From Bacillus salipaludis (GTDB taxonomy: Bacteria > Bacillota > Bacilli > Bacillales_B > DSM-18226): a stretch of 64,000 nt of DNA. The first letter of the stretch is position 1; every line of letters begins with the position of its first letter. The DNA lies in NCBI RefSeq assembly GCF_004358205.1, contig NZ_SMYO01000008.1, positions 124,001-188,000 on the forward strand, read 5' to 3'. The notes beneath the pieces are model-generated. The model worked only from the letters and a program-made list of their open reading frames with translations, did not search any database and had not been told where the DNA came from. The position numbers and the translations under genes were made by a program. This document shows positions 19,685 to 27,561 of the stretch, piece by piece.

Positions 19685-20200
19685 ATGTTGCAGCGACCAA
19701 ATGAAAATGAATTTCCAGCTTATTATCAACCTTATATTCAGTTAGTTCCTGAAGGTGAACTTTTGCAGGTGCTAAAAGATGATCTAAAAGAAACAATTGC
19801 TCTTTTTGAAGGGATATCCGAGAAAGATAGTTATTTTCGATATGCTGAAAACAAATGGAGCATTAAAGAAGTACTTTGTCATATAACAGATACGGAGAGA
19901 ATCATGAGCTACCGCCTGCTGCGAGTGGGCCGCGGTGACGAGACTTCTTTAGCCGGATTTGATGAGAATGATTATATAAAAGGCGCACAAATTGAGAGGC
20001 TGCCATTAAAAAATATTCTGGACGATTTTATAGCAACACGAAATGCCACCATCAGTCTGATTCAAACCATGCCGGAAACAGCGTGGGAAAATAACGGATT
20101 CGCCAACAACATGCCCATCACCACCCGTGCCATCGCCTACATCATCGCCGGCCACGCCATCCACCACAAAAAAATCGTAAAAGAAAGATACGGTGCCTGA
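19685..20200 (+). CDS. DinB-family (YfiT-like) metal-dependent protein
   Basis: A 171-residue four-helix-bundle protein of the DinB/YfiT superfamily. The three His expected to bind a metal are seen in KEVLCHITDTERIM near residue 65 and in GHAIHHKKIV near the C-terminus. Members include putative thiol-dependent S-transferases such as bacillithiol transferases, but the substrate here is unknown. The ATG at 19685 has GGGAGAG upstream. Its last codons and stop (GGT GCC TGA) lie inside an interspersed repeat, so the present C-terminus may have been set by that insertion. Confidence 0.82.
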   Translation: MLQRPNENEFPAYYQPYIQLVPEGELLQVLKDDLKETIALFEGISEKDSYFRYAENKWSIKEVLCHITDTERIMSYRLLRVGRGDETSLAGFDENDYIKGAQIERLPLKNILDDFIATRNATISLIQTMPETAWENNGFANNMPITTRAIAYIIAGHAIHHKKIVKERYGA

Positions 20201-20248
20201 CACCGTTCGTGGACAAATAGGCAAATTTGTCCGCGTATGGTGGACACT
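20192..20248 (+). repeat. Interspersed GGTGCCTG repeat, family C copy 1
   Basis: GGTGCCTGACACC-GTTCGTGGAC, then ATTTGTCCG and GTGGACACT. The same ordered blocks occur at 24148-24207. It overlaps the stop codon of the DinB gene. Confidence 0.75.
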
Positions 20249-20434
20249 CACAACCTCACCATAACTTGATATTTTTTATTTTTGTGTTGCGAACAGATGT
20301 TCTTGGTTATATAATTTGTTTATGGGTAATAATAGGATTTGTGTTTCTTCATTGTTTTTTTGTAAAATCGATGAACTAGGTTTTAATCTTTACCCATATA
20401 AAAAAAATATAAATGAACCGGGAGATGATGATCA

Positions 20435-20863
20435 ATGTCAGTACGTTTAATTCCTTATTTAGTAATGGACGGAAATGCGAAAGAAGCGATTCAGTTTTAC
20501 CAAAATGCCTTGGATGCCCAAGTCCTGTTTTCTCAATCCTTTGGTGAAATGCCAGAAAACCCGGACTTCCCTCTTCCAGCTGATGCAAAGGATCGTATTT
20601 CACATGCTACGATAAAAGTTGGTGAAACGGAACTAATGTTTTCTGATACGTTTCCTGGTCAGCCGCATCAAACTGGATCACAGGTTACAATCTGCGTAAC
20701 AACTGATGATGCGGAACAAGCAAGAAAATTCTTTGATGCTTTATCAGACAACGGTCAGGTGACCATGCCGCTCCAAGAAACTTTTTTTAGTCCTGCATAC
20801 GGCAATGTAATCGACAAGTTTGGTGTACACTTCCAAATCTTCACGGAAGGCAAACAACATTAA
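20435..20863 (+). CDS. VOC-superfamily PhnB-like protein
   Basis: A 142-residue protein with the paired beta-alpha-beta-beta-beta units of the vicinal-oxygen-chelate fold. The opening RLIPYLVMDGNAKEAIQFYQ and the later SHATIKVGETELMFSDTFPG and GNVIDKFGVHFQIF are typical of the PhnB/YjdN subgroup (glyoxalase/bleomycin-resistance relatives). The enzyme activity is unknown for most of this subgroup. A ribosome site GGGAGATG precedes the ATG. It is a single gene closed by a strong terminator. Confidence 0.88.
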   Translation: MSVRLIPYLVMDGNAKEAIQFYQNALDAQVLFSQSFGEMPENPDFPLPADAKDRISHATIKVGETELMFSDTFPGQPHQTGSQVTICVTTDDAEQARKFFDALSDNGQVTMPLQETFFSPAYGNVIDKFGVHFQIFTEGKQH

Positions 20864-20885
20864 AAAAATCGCATCTAGTGATACA

Positions 20886-20934
20886 TAAAAAACAAGAAAG
20901 TCCCCTGCCAAAAAAGGGACTTTCTTGTTTTTTA
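20886..20934. terminator. Bidirectional terminator
   Basis: AACAAGAAAGTCCC pairs with GGGACTTTCTTGTT; A-rich and T-rich flanks on the two sides suit both convergent genes. Confidence 0.88.
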
Positions 20935-20949
20935 AAATACCTAACCCAC

Positions 20950-21558
20950 TTACCCCATTTTCCTTTTGGCTGCAGCGGGCTGATATTTCCGCATTGGCCC
21001 GAATTCAAGGACTTCCTGTAAATAGAGATTCCCATTAGGACTTGTTTTCTTGAGCAGTTCCATCAAGTATGTAATATCGTCCATTGCTCTATGCGTTTGG
21101 TGATTCGTGATATTATGCGATTGTAAAAGAGTTAAAAGCTTTCCATTTGCGAAGCCATAGTTTTTCCAAGGGATATTCCGCATCGTGCAAAACCATTTCT
21201 GGTCATTCACCTCTGGGTACATATGAACCAAGAAGCTCCGGTCAAATGAAGCATTATGAGCAAATATAGAATCCGCGCGATGAAAATAGGCTTTAATTTT
21301 TACATCATAAAAGCTTTTCCCCCTAACCGATTCAAAAGGAATTCCATGAACTCTAAAAGCTCGATCATAATTGTTCAGGGCGGTGGTGGACAACGGCTCA
21401 CGCAAAAAGGAATCTTCCTCAAGAACATCCAAAATCTCGCCTGTATCCTCCCGATAAGAAAACAATTTTAACGCAAGTTCAATCACTTCATCTGTAGTAG
21501 GCCCTAATCCAGTTGTTTCTACATCGACTAACAATCCTAATTTTTGGATACTGTGCAA
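20950..21558 (-). CDS. DEDDh 3'-5' exonuclease (DnaQ-like)
   Basis: A 202-residue exonuclease of the DnaQ/RNase T superfamily. Its motifs are complete: VDVETTGLG (Exo I), AHNASFDRSFL (Exo II) and THRAMDDITYL (Exo III with the DEDDh His). It would remove nucleotides from 3' ends of DNA or RNA; with no polymerase domain it is a stand-alone proofreading or repair nuclease. The TTG at 21558 is preferred over the GTG at 21567 because AAGGTG lies six bases upstream of the TTG. Confidence 0.87.
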   Translation of the reverse strand: MHSIQKLGLLVDVETTGLGPTTDEVIELALKLFSYREDTGEILDVLEEDSFLREPLSTTALNNYDRAFRVHGIPFESVRGKSFYDVKIKAYFHRADSIFAHNASFDRSFLVHMYPEVNDQKWFCTMRNIPWKNYGFANGKLLTLLQSHNITNHQTHRAMDDITYLMELLKKTSPNGNLYLQEVLEFGPMRKYQPAAAKRKMG

Positions 21559-21689
21559 ATTTATCACCTTTTATCTGTAATCTTATCCCTATTATAACAA
21601 AGCTTATCTTACCTTCCTATTTCCAAATTAATCAAAGAATCAGACAGAGGGAACAAAGTGATTGCTAAAAACATACCTTATATAGTAAA

Positions 21690-21793
21690 TACATGGTGAA
21701 AGTCCGTGGCACCCATATGCCACGGACAGATTGTAAATCCGGAATCATTTATTTATCCATCTTGTCTGTTTAACAGAAGATGGATTATTTTTT
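21690..21793 (+). ncRNA. Candidate structured small RNA with its own terminator
   Basis: No ORF covers this stretch. A perfect nine-base stem GTCCGTGGC/GCCACGGAC (21702-21727) is followed by CCATCTT/AAGATGG with an inner CTGTT/AACAG stem (21757-21783) and then ATTATTTTTTG. The second hairpin is an intrinsic terminator on the plus strand, yet no plus-strand gene lies upstream. A TATAGT at 21681 could be a -10, but no good -35 is seen. It matches no riboswitch I know. Confidence 0.45.
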
Positions 21794-21839
21794 GCCGTTT
21801 TTCGTTCCACTAAGCAAAATGTTCTAAATCTCCTTTTCA

Positions 21840-22514
21840 TTAAGGCAATTGAATCGTTTTAATATGCTCTAAGTTCCGATACACCGTTTCCCTTTCAGCT
21901 GTGACAATCGTCATTTTGTTATTTCGAACCTTTTGAAGCAGGCCGATTTTTTCCGGATGGTCACCGCCGTCTAAAATAACCATCTGGTTTTCCAATTTTT
22001 TCATCTGTTCTTCAAAGGTCCTGGCCAACGGAGCAGCTGCGGGTATTAGCGGAATACTTTCTTTACTTAAATTATAAGGCGTTGCATTTTCAGGGTATGG
22101 AATCAGCCACTTTACATGCTGCATCGAAATAAACATCGTTTTGTAAGCGGGTGAATGGAAGACAAAATAGTCATTTAAAATGCTGGTTAAATAGCCATGG
22201 ATGGATTTGTTTCCTGTCACATAAACCTGGACAAACCGGCCTTTTGCATTGTTTAATATTTTACGAAAAGAGATGGATTGGGTTTCGAGCTCAATTGGTT
22301 TTTCTGATGGGGGGCCTTCAAAATAATACTCTTCGATCACGATTTCTTTTAATCTTTGAATATGAACAACTGGAATATAGAGAAAGGATTGAGTTCTGCC
22401 ATCATAAATTACAATGATGTCCAGCCCGGAATCGACGAGAACCCCGATATGGAAACTACCTCCGGAAATTTCAACCTCAATAGTTTTTCCTAATAATTCA
22501 TTAAAATCATTCAT
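21840..22514 (-). CDS. ywrJ: DUF2642-type protein, YwrJ-like
   Basis: A 224-residue protein made of repeated small beta domains, each of the form LLGKTIEVEISGGSFHIGVL and RFVQVYVTGNKSIHGYLTSI. This is the DUF2642-like repeat also found in CotB-type spore-coat proteins. Its length and its place directly after a YwrK-like transporter match B. subtilis ywrJ, which lies beside cotB. A coat or spore role is therefore plausible but not shown. The ATG at 22514 has AAAGGAG upstream; 27 bases separate it from ywrK. Confidence 0.72.
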   Translation of the reverse strand: MNDFNELLGKTIEVEISGGSFHIGVLVDSGLDIIVIYDGRTQSFLYIPVVHIQRLKEIVIEEYYFEGPPSEKPIELETQSISFRKILNNAKGRFVQVYVTGNKSIHGYLTSILNDYFVFHSPAYKTMFISMQHVKWLIPYPENATPYNLSKESIPLIPAAAPLARTFEEQMKKLENQMVILDGGDHPEKIGLLQKVRNNKMTIVTAERETVYRNLEHIKTIQLP

Positions 22515-22541
22515 TATGATTCTCCTTTTTCCTATAGACAA

Positions 22542-23906
22542 TTATGATTGAAGTGCTCCTCCAAAAATCCACGAAACCCAGTAATATAAGACTACTAATG
22601 TGAATATTACAGCAGGAGGAATAACGACACCTGTGATTTTTACATATTCCCACCAAGTAATGCGTACTTTTCCTTTTCTGACGATATGCATCCACATCAA
22701 CGTTGCCAAGGTTCCCATTGGGAGCAGCAAGGATCCCATATCACTGCCAATGACATTCGCAAGATAGGAAACTTTCAAAGTAAGCGTGTCCAATCCCATA
22801 TTGGTTAATGTTAAAGTTCCTACCATTAACGCCGGGTGGTTATTGAAGATATTGGAGAGGACTGATAAAAGCACGCCCATCATAACACTTGCATGGAGCA
22901 AGCTCCCAGAGACAATCGGGCGCATAAATCCAACCAGCCATTCGGTTAAGCCGATATTATGGAGACCGTAAATGATCACATACATGCTAAAAGCAAAAAT
23001 GATGATATACCAAGGCGTTTTTTTCAACATATCAGTTGGAGGCACCTTTAAATACATCCACCTCCAGCCCAAGAGAACAAGTGAGCCAAAAACAGCCATT
23101 ACAGATACGGGAATGGACAAGAACGAAGCAACAAATAGGCTGACTCGGACAGCAAACACGAATAAAAGAACGTTTCGCATAAAACGGGAGCGCTGCTTTT
23201 CCGTTTTATATAACGGCCCTGGTTTTAGTGGATGATAGGATGGAAATGACAGCCCTGAAACTTTTGTCGGGACAGTCTTTGGAAGGATTTTATAAAATCT
23301 TAGAAACAGCAGACCAACGAGAAAAAGCAGTCCAAGTGTGGCTGGGACAAACATCATCGCGGTATGCATATATAACGACATATCAACGATTTTTAACGCA
23401 ATTAGATTCACAATATTACTTACTCCAATCGGTGCACTCGATGCAGTCGCAATCAAGCCTCCAGAAAGTAAATAAGGAATCTTTTGGTGATTTTTCAACC
23501 CCATATTATTGAGTAACATAACAAGAATAGGGGTGGTAATTAGGATACTTCCATCATTGTTGAAAAAAAGTGTCATAAGAAAACATAAAAGGTTGACGTA
23601 CCAGAATAAACGAATTCCGGAACCCTTTGCTTTGGCAGCGAGCTTCTCCGCCACCCAGTGGAAAAATCCAAAGCTCTCGAGAACAATCGCCATGACGATC
23701 GTGGCCATAATAGTAATCGCGGCACCACTGATTGTTTCGGTGATGATTCCAAGGTCGGAAAGTGTTACACTTCCGCTTAATAACACAAGGATCGCGCCCA
23801 TCGTGGCCGGAATCGCTTCGTTGATTCCTTTAGGCCTCCAGAGAATGAGAACCAGTGTAACTACAAATGTGAGTATGGTCATCCAAACCATCGGTTGAAG
23901 AAACAT
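22542..23906 (-). CDS. ywrK: ArsB/NhaD-superfamily transporter, YwrK-like
   Basis: A 454-residue ion transporter with 11-12 helices. The pattern FFNNDGSILITTPILVMLL and LIATASSAPIGVSNIVNLIAL is the conserved core of the ArsB/NhaD (ion transporter) superfamily. Similar proteins are labelled arsenical pump YwrK in Bacillus. No arsR, arsC or arsA is near, so arsenite export is not supported by context; an Na+/H+ or organic-anion role is as likely. The ribosome site is AAAGGGGA. It is followed by ywrJ, as in B. subtilis. Confidence 0.78.
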   Translation of the reverse strand: MFLQPMVWMTILTFVVTLVLILWRPKGINEAIPATMGAILVLLSGSVTLSDLGIITETISGAAITIMATIVMAIVLESFGFFHWVAEKLAAKAKGSGIRLFWYVNLLCFLMTLFFNNDGSILITTPILVMLLNNMGLKNHQKIPYLLSGGLIATASSAPIGVSNIVNLIALKIVDMSLYMHTAMMFVPATLGLLFLVGLLFLRFYKILPKTVPTKVSGLSFPSYHPLKPGPLYKTEKQRSRFMRNVLLFVFAVRVSLFVASFLSIPVSVMAVFGSLVLLGWRWMYLKVPPTDMLKKTPWYIIIFAFSMYVIIYGLHNIGLTEWLVGFMRPIVSGSLLHASVMMGVLLSVLSNIFNNHPALMVGTLTLTNMGLDTLTLKVSYLANVIGSDMGSLLLPMGTLATLMWMHIVRKGKVRITWWEYVKITGVVIPPAVIFTLVVLYYWVSWIFGGALQS

Positions 23907-23949
23907 GTCTTTCCCCTTTCAAACTAGTTCGTAATTCATGATGTTTCAT
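23830..23949 (-). CDS. Small upstream ORF overlapping the ywrK start
   Basis: A 39-codon ORF begins at ATG 23949 with a better ribosome site (GGAGGGAGG, eight bases upstream) than ywrK itself, and runs across the ywrK start in another frame. The peptide is hydrophilic and His-rich (MKHHELRTSLKGERH). It may set ywrK translation rather than make a useful protein. Low confidence as a gene. Confidence 0.3.
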   Translation of the reverse strand: MKHHELRTSLKGERHVSSTDGLDDHTHICSYTGSHSLEA

Positions 23950-24117
23950 GAGACGACCTCCCTCCTCAGGTGGATACTCCGCTCTTGTTCCCCCCTTCCA
24001 TCTATCCCTATTGCCAGGATGTACTCTATGTATATGTATCACACGAGAGACAAGCTTGGGTTTGTACCCGCTTTTTCAACAAATCCGCAAGACACTATAA
24101 ACGTTTGTCCAATAGAA

Positions 24118-24207
24118 AATGACAGGCACCATGTGAAGAATTCACATGGTGCCTGTCACCGTTCGTGGACTTTTCGCCCTATTTGTCCGTTTATAGTGGA
24201 CACTACA
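24118..24207. repeat. Interspersed GGTGCCTG repeat, family C copy 2, with 17-bp palindrome
   Basis: GACAGGCACCATGTGAA and TTCACATGGTGCCTGTC pair perfectly (24121-24157), then GGTGCCTGTCACC-GTTCGTGGAC, ATTTGTCCG and GTGGACACT follow as in copy 1. It lies just after the tetR-like stop and may also act as a weak terminator. Confidence 0.75.
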
Positions 24208-24214
24208 ATGAAGG

Positions 24215-24781
24215 CTAATCCCCCATACCAGCGAGGAAGGCCCTTATTATAATGAGCAGGCTCTCATCAGCATCCAATGCCATTTTAAATCCGCCTCTTT
24301 GTTCTAATGAAGAAAAGCCATGGAGGATGCTGCGTAAGCCTCTTACGGCATGAATTGCTTGGTCCCCCTCTAAATCATAAGCCTGTAGTACTCGGAGAGT
24401 AAGCTCGACGATTTTCGCTCCTGCCTGGTGAACTTCCCCATCTTCCGGGTCTGGTGCCATTAATGTTGATTCATACACTCCCGGGTGTCTTCTCGCAAAT
24501 TGAACATATGCCCTACTTAATGCAATGACAGCTTTATCCCCCGATACCCCAATCGCTGCCTGCGCTAATTCGCCATAAAGCTGATTTAACCCATAAATGG
24601 CGAGTTCCTTCCGTAGTCCCGGCAGCCCATTAAAATGGTTATACAGCGATGGCGGCCGAATATTTAATTTTTTTGCCAGATTGGCCAAGGTGACCTCAAC
24701 TGATCCATAATGGTCAGCAATTTCCCCTGCCGCTTCAAGAATCGTTGGTAAATCAAGTCCTACTTTCGGTCTGGGTGACAT
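24215..24781 (-). CDS. TetR-family transcriptional regulator
   Basis: A 188-residue repressor. The N-terminal helix-turn-helix covers ~ILEAAGEIADHYGSVEVTL to NIRPPSLYNHFNG. The C-terminal half (HAVRGLRSILHGFSSLEQRG) resembles the TetR_C WHG domain. It begins three bases after the metallo-hydrolase stop, so the two form an operon. Two 17-bp palindromes overlapping the operon promoter are the obvious target, giving a self-regulated, ligand-induced unit. Confidence 0.87.
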   Translation of the reverse strand: MSPRPKVGLDLPTILEAAGEIADHYGSVEVTLANLAKKLNIRPPSLYNHFNGLPGLRKELAIYGLNQLYGELAQAAIGVSGDKAVIALSRAYVQFARRHPGVYESTLMAPDPEDGEVHQAGAKIVELTLRVLQAYDLEGDQAIHAVRGLRSILHGFSSLEQRGGFKMALDADESLLIIIRAFLAGMGD

Positions 24782-24784
24782 TTG

Positions 24785-25501
24785 CTATGCTCCTTTTCTT
24801 ACTTTTCTCTCAAAATTTTCAATCGCCTGTTCCATTGCTTCTACAGGATTCTCTATCAACTCGCCATGCCCGACAGCAAGCAGTGCTGGTCGGAACCCCG
24901 CTAATTTCTTTGCACTTGCTAATGCTGTTGGTTTACTCCACGTACCAAAGGCAGGGAAAGGAAACCAAGGGTTTATATCTCCCGCTACAGCGATGCCCCC
25001 TCTTGTTTGGAATGCATCCCCTGCAATTAACGCATTGGTTCTTTTATCTAAAAAGGACATCGACCCGGGCGTATGCCCTGGCGATGGGATTGCGGTCAAA
25101 GAACCAACCTGATCGCCATCGTTCAATAATACATTGGCCCGCGTTTGTAACCTTTTCGGAACGCCGCCTTTAATTGGGGTTGGGTCTTCATGTTGATCCA
25201 GCGAACGGTCGCCATTCATTAATCGGTGATCTCTTATTGAAATATACACCGGGACATCCGGAAATTCTGCTTTGATTAAATCAAGCGCTCCAACGTGATC
25301 CTCATGGGCATGGGTTAAAACAATTTTAGTGATCGGCTTGCCAATTCGATTCGCTGCTTGAAGAATCCCCTTTGCACTAAAGGAAAGAGCAGCATCGACT
25401 AGGGTTAATCCCTCTTCCTCCTCCACCAAATAGCAATTGACTGGAAAAACCTTGGCCATGAACGTTACTTGATACAAAAAACCGTTTTTGATCATTCTCA
25501 T
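24785..25501 (-). CDS. MBL-fold metallo-hydrolase
   Basis: A 238-residue metallo-beta-lactamase-fold hydrolase. It has the HAHEDHVGALD metal motif, SPGHTPGSMSF with the next ligand, GDAFQTRGGIA with the bridging Asp, and a late GHG. It is closest in style to the YflN/glyoxalase II-like soluble hydrolases that open lactones or thioesters; the substrate is unknown. The ATG at 25501 is chosen since AAGGGG lies nine bases upstream; the ATG at 25510 is too close to it. It is first in an operon with its TetR regulator. Confidence 0.86.
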   Translation of the reverse strand: MRMIKNGFLYQVTFMAKVFPVNCYLVEEEEGLTLVDAALSFSAKGILQAANRIGKPITKIVLTHAHEDHVGALDLIKAEFPDVPVYISIRDHRLMNGDRSLDQHEDPTPIKGGVPKRLQTRANVLLNDGDQVGSLTAIPSPGHTPGSMSFLDKRTNALIAGDAFQTRGGIAVAGDINPWFPFPAFGTWSKPTALASAKKLAGFRPALLAVGHGELIENPVEAMEQAIENFERKVRKGA

Positions 25502-25518
25502 TATGATCATCCCCTTTT

Positions 25519-25559
25519 AACTAATGTTATTAGTTTTATAATAACTAATAACATTAGTT
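25519..25559. promoter_or_regulatory. Twin palindromic TetR operators
   Basis: AACTAAT-GTT-ATTAGTT (25519-25535) and AACTAAT-AAC-ATTAGTT (25543-25559) are each palindromes and are reverse complements of each other, centres 24 bp apart. They bracket the -10 and the spacer of the operon promoter. Confidence 0.8.
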
Positions 25560-25566
25560 TTATCAA
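25538..25566 (-). promoter_or_regulatory. Promoter of the hydrolase-tetR operon
   Basis: On the minus strand TTGATA (25566-25561) and TATTAT (25543-25538) are 17 bases apart and lie within the twin operators. Confidence 0.7.
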
Positions 25567-25586
25567 GCGTTTAATGGAAAAAATTA

Positions 25587-25625
25587 TAAAAAAACCTCAC
25601 TTTGGGAGTTCCTTCCAAAGTGAGG
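25587..25625 (-). terminator. Terminator after the 25634-25864 gene
   Basis: CCTCACTTTGG pairs with CCAAAGTGAGG and is followed on the minus strand by seven T. Confidence 0.88.
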
Positions 25626-25633
25626 CATAAAAT

Positions 25634-25864
25634 TTATAAACTATTATCTTCATTACCTTCTCCAACAGCGTTTCGATTTTGATACCAATTTGTCACTTGT
25701 GTCAGGATGGCAAATACAAAGAAGAAATTCATCGCCCAGACATTGATAAATGGAGTCATTCCACCGAATTCAATCGTTTGATACCCCTTTAAATACATGA
25801 CAATCAATGATTCTAGAAACATTAAAATAAAACCGAGAACCCCAGCAACTGCTGCACGAATCAA
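25634..25864 (-). CDS. Small two-helix membrane protein
   Basis: A 76-residue protein with two hydrophobic helices (AAVAGVLGFILMFLESLIV and MNFFFVFAILTQV) joined by a short loop containing GGMTPFINVW, and a polar C-terminal tail. I do not recognise the family. The TTG at 25864 is chosen because GGAGGGG lies six bases upstream; the longer ORF upstream lacks such a site. It is a single gene closed by a strong terminator. Confidence 0.62.
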   Translation of the reverse strand: MIRAAVAGVLGFILMFLESLIVMYLKGYQTIEFGGMTPFINVWAMNFFFVFAILTQVTNWYQNRNAVGEGNEDNSL

Positions 25865-26086
25865 TAAATTCCCCTCCAAAATTTTCAAGGTATAAATTTC
25901 TGACAAAATTGTGACATCCCTAATGCAATTATATTCCAACAGCGTTTAAAAGCAATAGTCCGGAGGCTTATAAAATCAAAACATCCTGTTTGAAAATTTA
26001 ATGAGGCAACAACTTTTAAATATAAATAGGAGCGCCACCCTAATAAGATAGCCCCCCTTCTTTTTTTTCCATATAAAGCTCTTATT

Positions 26087-26341
26087 TTAGTTTGCATTCC
26101 ATTCCTTAACAGTGTAAATGGATTCATTTTCTTGATTCATAGGATCTTTGTTTACAAGACTTTTGGCTTCTTCTAAGGAAACCGCAGTAACAACATAAGC
26201 CCCACCGGTTTGGTCTTCGAATCCGCCAGCAATAATTAACACTTGCTGTTCTCGCAAACTCTGTAAAAATTCTCGGTGACCTTGAATGTAACTGCCTGTG
26301 AAAGAAGGTTTTCTCTCAATCAACACCAAATATTTCTTCAT
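26087..26341 (-). CDS. YciI-family protein
   Basis: An 84-residue ferredoxin-like alpha/beta-fold protein of the YciI family (MKKYLVLIERKPSF opening, GHREFLQSLREQQVLIIAGG, and SLEEAKSLVNKDPM). The GHREFL His and the later Asp-Pro turn are the usual active-site region of this family. Most members have no proven function; some are dehydrochlorinase- or muconolactone-isomerase-like. It is divergent from the IclR gene. Confidence 0.8.
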   Translation of the reverse strand: MKKYLVLIERKPSFTGSYIQGHREFLQSLREQQVLIIAGGFEDQTGGAYVVTAVSLEEAKSLVNKDPMNQENESIYTVKEWNAN

Positions 26342-26525
26342 CTTTTCACCTCACCCGTTTTATCAAATTAGATAATACTGTTCCCTATTTATATAATGAT
26401 TTAATAATATTGTCAATATTATTAATAGAAGGCACTTTCAGAAAATTTAACTTTTGTTTGCCTGTGGGATATCATTAGCCGCTATGCTAATATAAGAAAT
26501 AGTAGAGCTCTGTAGGAGGATCATT

Positions 26526-27296
26526 ATGGAAGTAACGAAAAAGGGAACGACAATTCAATCCTTACAGATTGGAATGGCTATTGTGGATTTAATCGCTAAA
26601 CAAGGAAGGCCATTAAAATTTACTGATATCCAGGATCTAACACAAATTACAAAGAGTAATCTTTACAAATATTTAAATACCTTTACCCAATTAGGCATCC
26701 TTTATCGAAGCAAGGATACCGGAGAGTATGTGTTAGGGAGTAAGCTAATTGAATACGGAATGGCTGCTGCAGACCACGAAAATGTTGTTGATCGGGTTAC
26801 ACCCTTTCTGCAAGAAATTAATGAGAAAAGTTCGAGTACGGTTCTATATTCTAGCTGGACACACAATGGCCCGATGATTGTTAAAGATATCAACATTCAT
26901 CGAGGCTATAATATTGGAGCTCAGATAGGAACCTTTCTCCCTATTCATTCCTCAACCGGGAAAATATTCATGGCTTTTATGGATGAGCAAATGATTCATG
27001 ATTGGAAAACAAAGGAATTCATGCAGCTTACACCAGAAAAAGTTCGTCAGCTTGAAGAAGAACGTTACGTTATCCAAGAAAAAGAAATATCCTTTGCAAG
27101 GGAACCGTTGGTTTCATCCGTATCCTCTGTTAGTTTCCCTGTATTTAACTATAAGAAGAGACTGCTTGGAGCCGTGACGATTGTAGGCTTTTCTCAGTTC
27201 ATTCCCAATCATGAAGAAGATGATTTAAGTCAATATTTAGTACAAATCAGCAAAGAAATATCCGGCAGTTTCGGATTTAATTCTGATGAGAAATAA
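26526..27296 (+). CDS. IclR-family transcriptional regulator
   Basis: A 256-residue regulator with an N-terminal winged helix (IQSLQIGMAIVDLIAKQGRP, LTQITKSNLYKYLNTFTQLG) and a C-terminal IclR effector domain (IGTFLPIHSSTGKIFMAF, SSVSFPVFNYKKRLLGAVTI). IclR proteins often control aromatic-acid catabolism, which fits the aromatic-acid-type MFS transporter that follows 265 bases downstream. The start at 26526 has TAGGAGGATC upstream. The catabolic enzymes themselves are not in the window. Confidence 0.88.
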   Translation: MEVTKKGTTIQSLQIGMAIVDLIAKQGRPLKFTDIQDLTQITKSNLYKYLNTFTQLGILYRSKDTGEYVLGSKLIEYGMAAADHENVVDRVTPFLQEINEKSSSTVLYSSWTHNGPMIVKDINIHRGYNIGAQIGTFLPIHSSTGKIFMAFMDEQMIHDWKTKEFMQLTPEKVRQLEEERYVIQEKEISFAREPLVSSVSSVSFPVFNYKKRLLGAVTIVGFSQFIPNHEEDDLSQYLVQISKEISGSFGFNSDEK

Positions 27297-27314
27297 AATA
27301 ATAAGGGATAGATA

Positions 27315-27339
27315 AAAAGCGGGAAATCCCCGCTTTTTT
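27315..27339 (+). terminator. Terminator after the IclR gene
   Basis: AAAGCGGG pairs with CCCGCTTT and six T follow. Confidence 0.82.
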
Positions 27340-27404
27340 GCGTTTTATTAAAATATGTTGGTTTCCCCAATTAACAGAAAATAATTAATATTAAAATTTC
27401 CTTA

Positions 27405-27433
27405 TTGAAAATAGTTTAACAGTTGTTTATAAT
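27405..27433 (+). promoter_or_regulatory. Sigma-A promoter of the MFS transporter gene
   Basis: TTGAAA (27405-27410) and a perfect TATAAT (27428-27433) with a 17-base spacer. Confidence 0.8.
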
Positions 27434-27515
27434 CCATAAATAGAGAACATTTTTCACTATGGGTACAGTGGAGGTGGTGTTTAATCGTTAACGAATAAAT
27501 TTTTTATAGGAATTT

Positions 27516-27529
27516 CGTAAGCGTTGTCT
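27516..27529. promoter_or_regulatory. Candidate cre site in the MFS leader
   Basis: CGTAAGCGTTGTCT matches the cre consensus TGWAANCGNTNWCA at 12 of 14 places. It lies about 80 bases beyond the -10, where CcpA would act as a roadblock. Confidence 0.55.
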
Positions 27530-27561
27530 TTTAACTATTTTGAAAAATAGGGGGAAAAAGT

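Noticed and set aside
21690..21793. Cobalamin, c-di-GMP or T-box riboswitch
   Set aside because: It lacks the B12 box, the GEMM core and the T-box sequence, and no gene follows on the same strand.
22542..23906. Arsenic-resistance operon
   Set aside because: Only the ArsB-superfamily permease is present. No arsR, arsC or arsA, and the partner is a DUF2642 protein as in ywrJ-ywrK.
23960..24060. T-box or metal riboswitch upstream of ywrK
   Set aside because: No AGGGTGGNACCGCG-like T-box or known metal-sensor core is present and the stretch has no clear stable stem.
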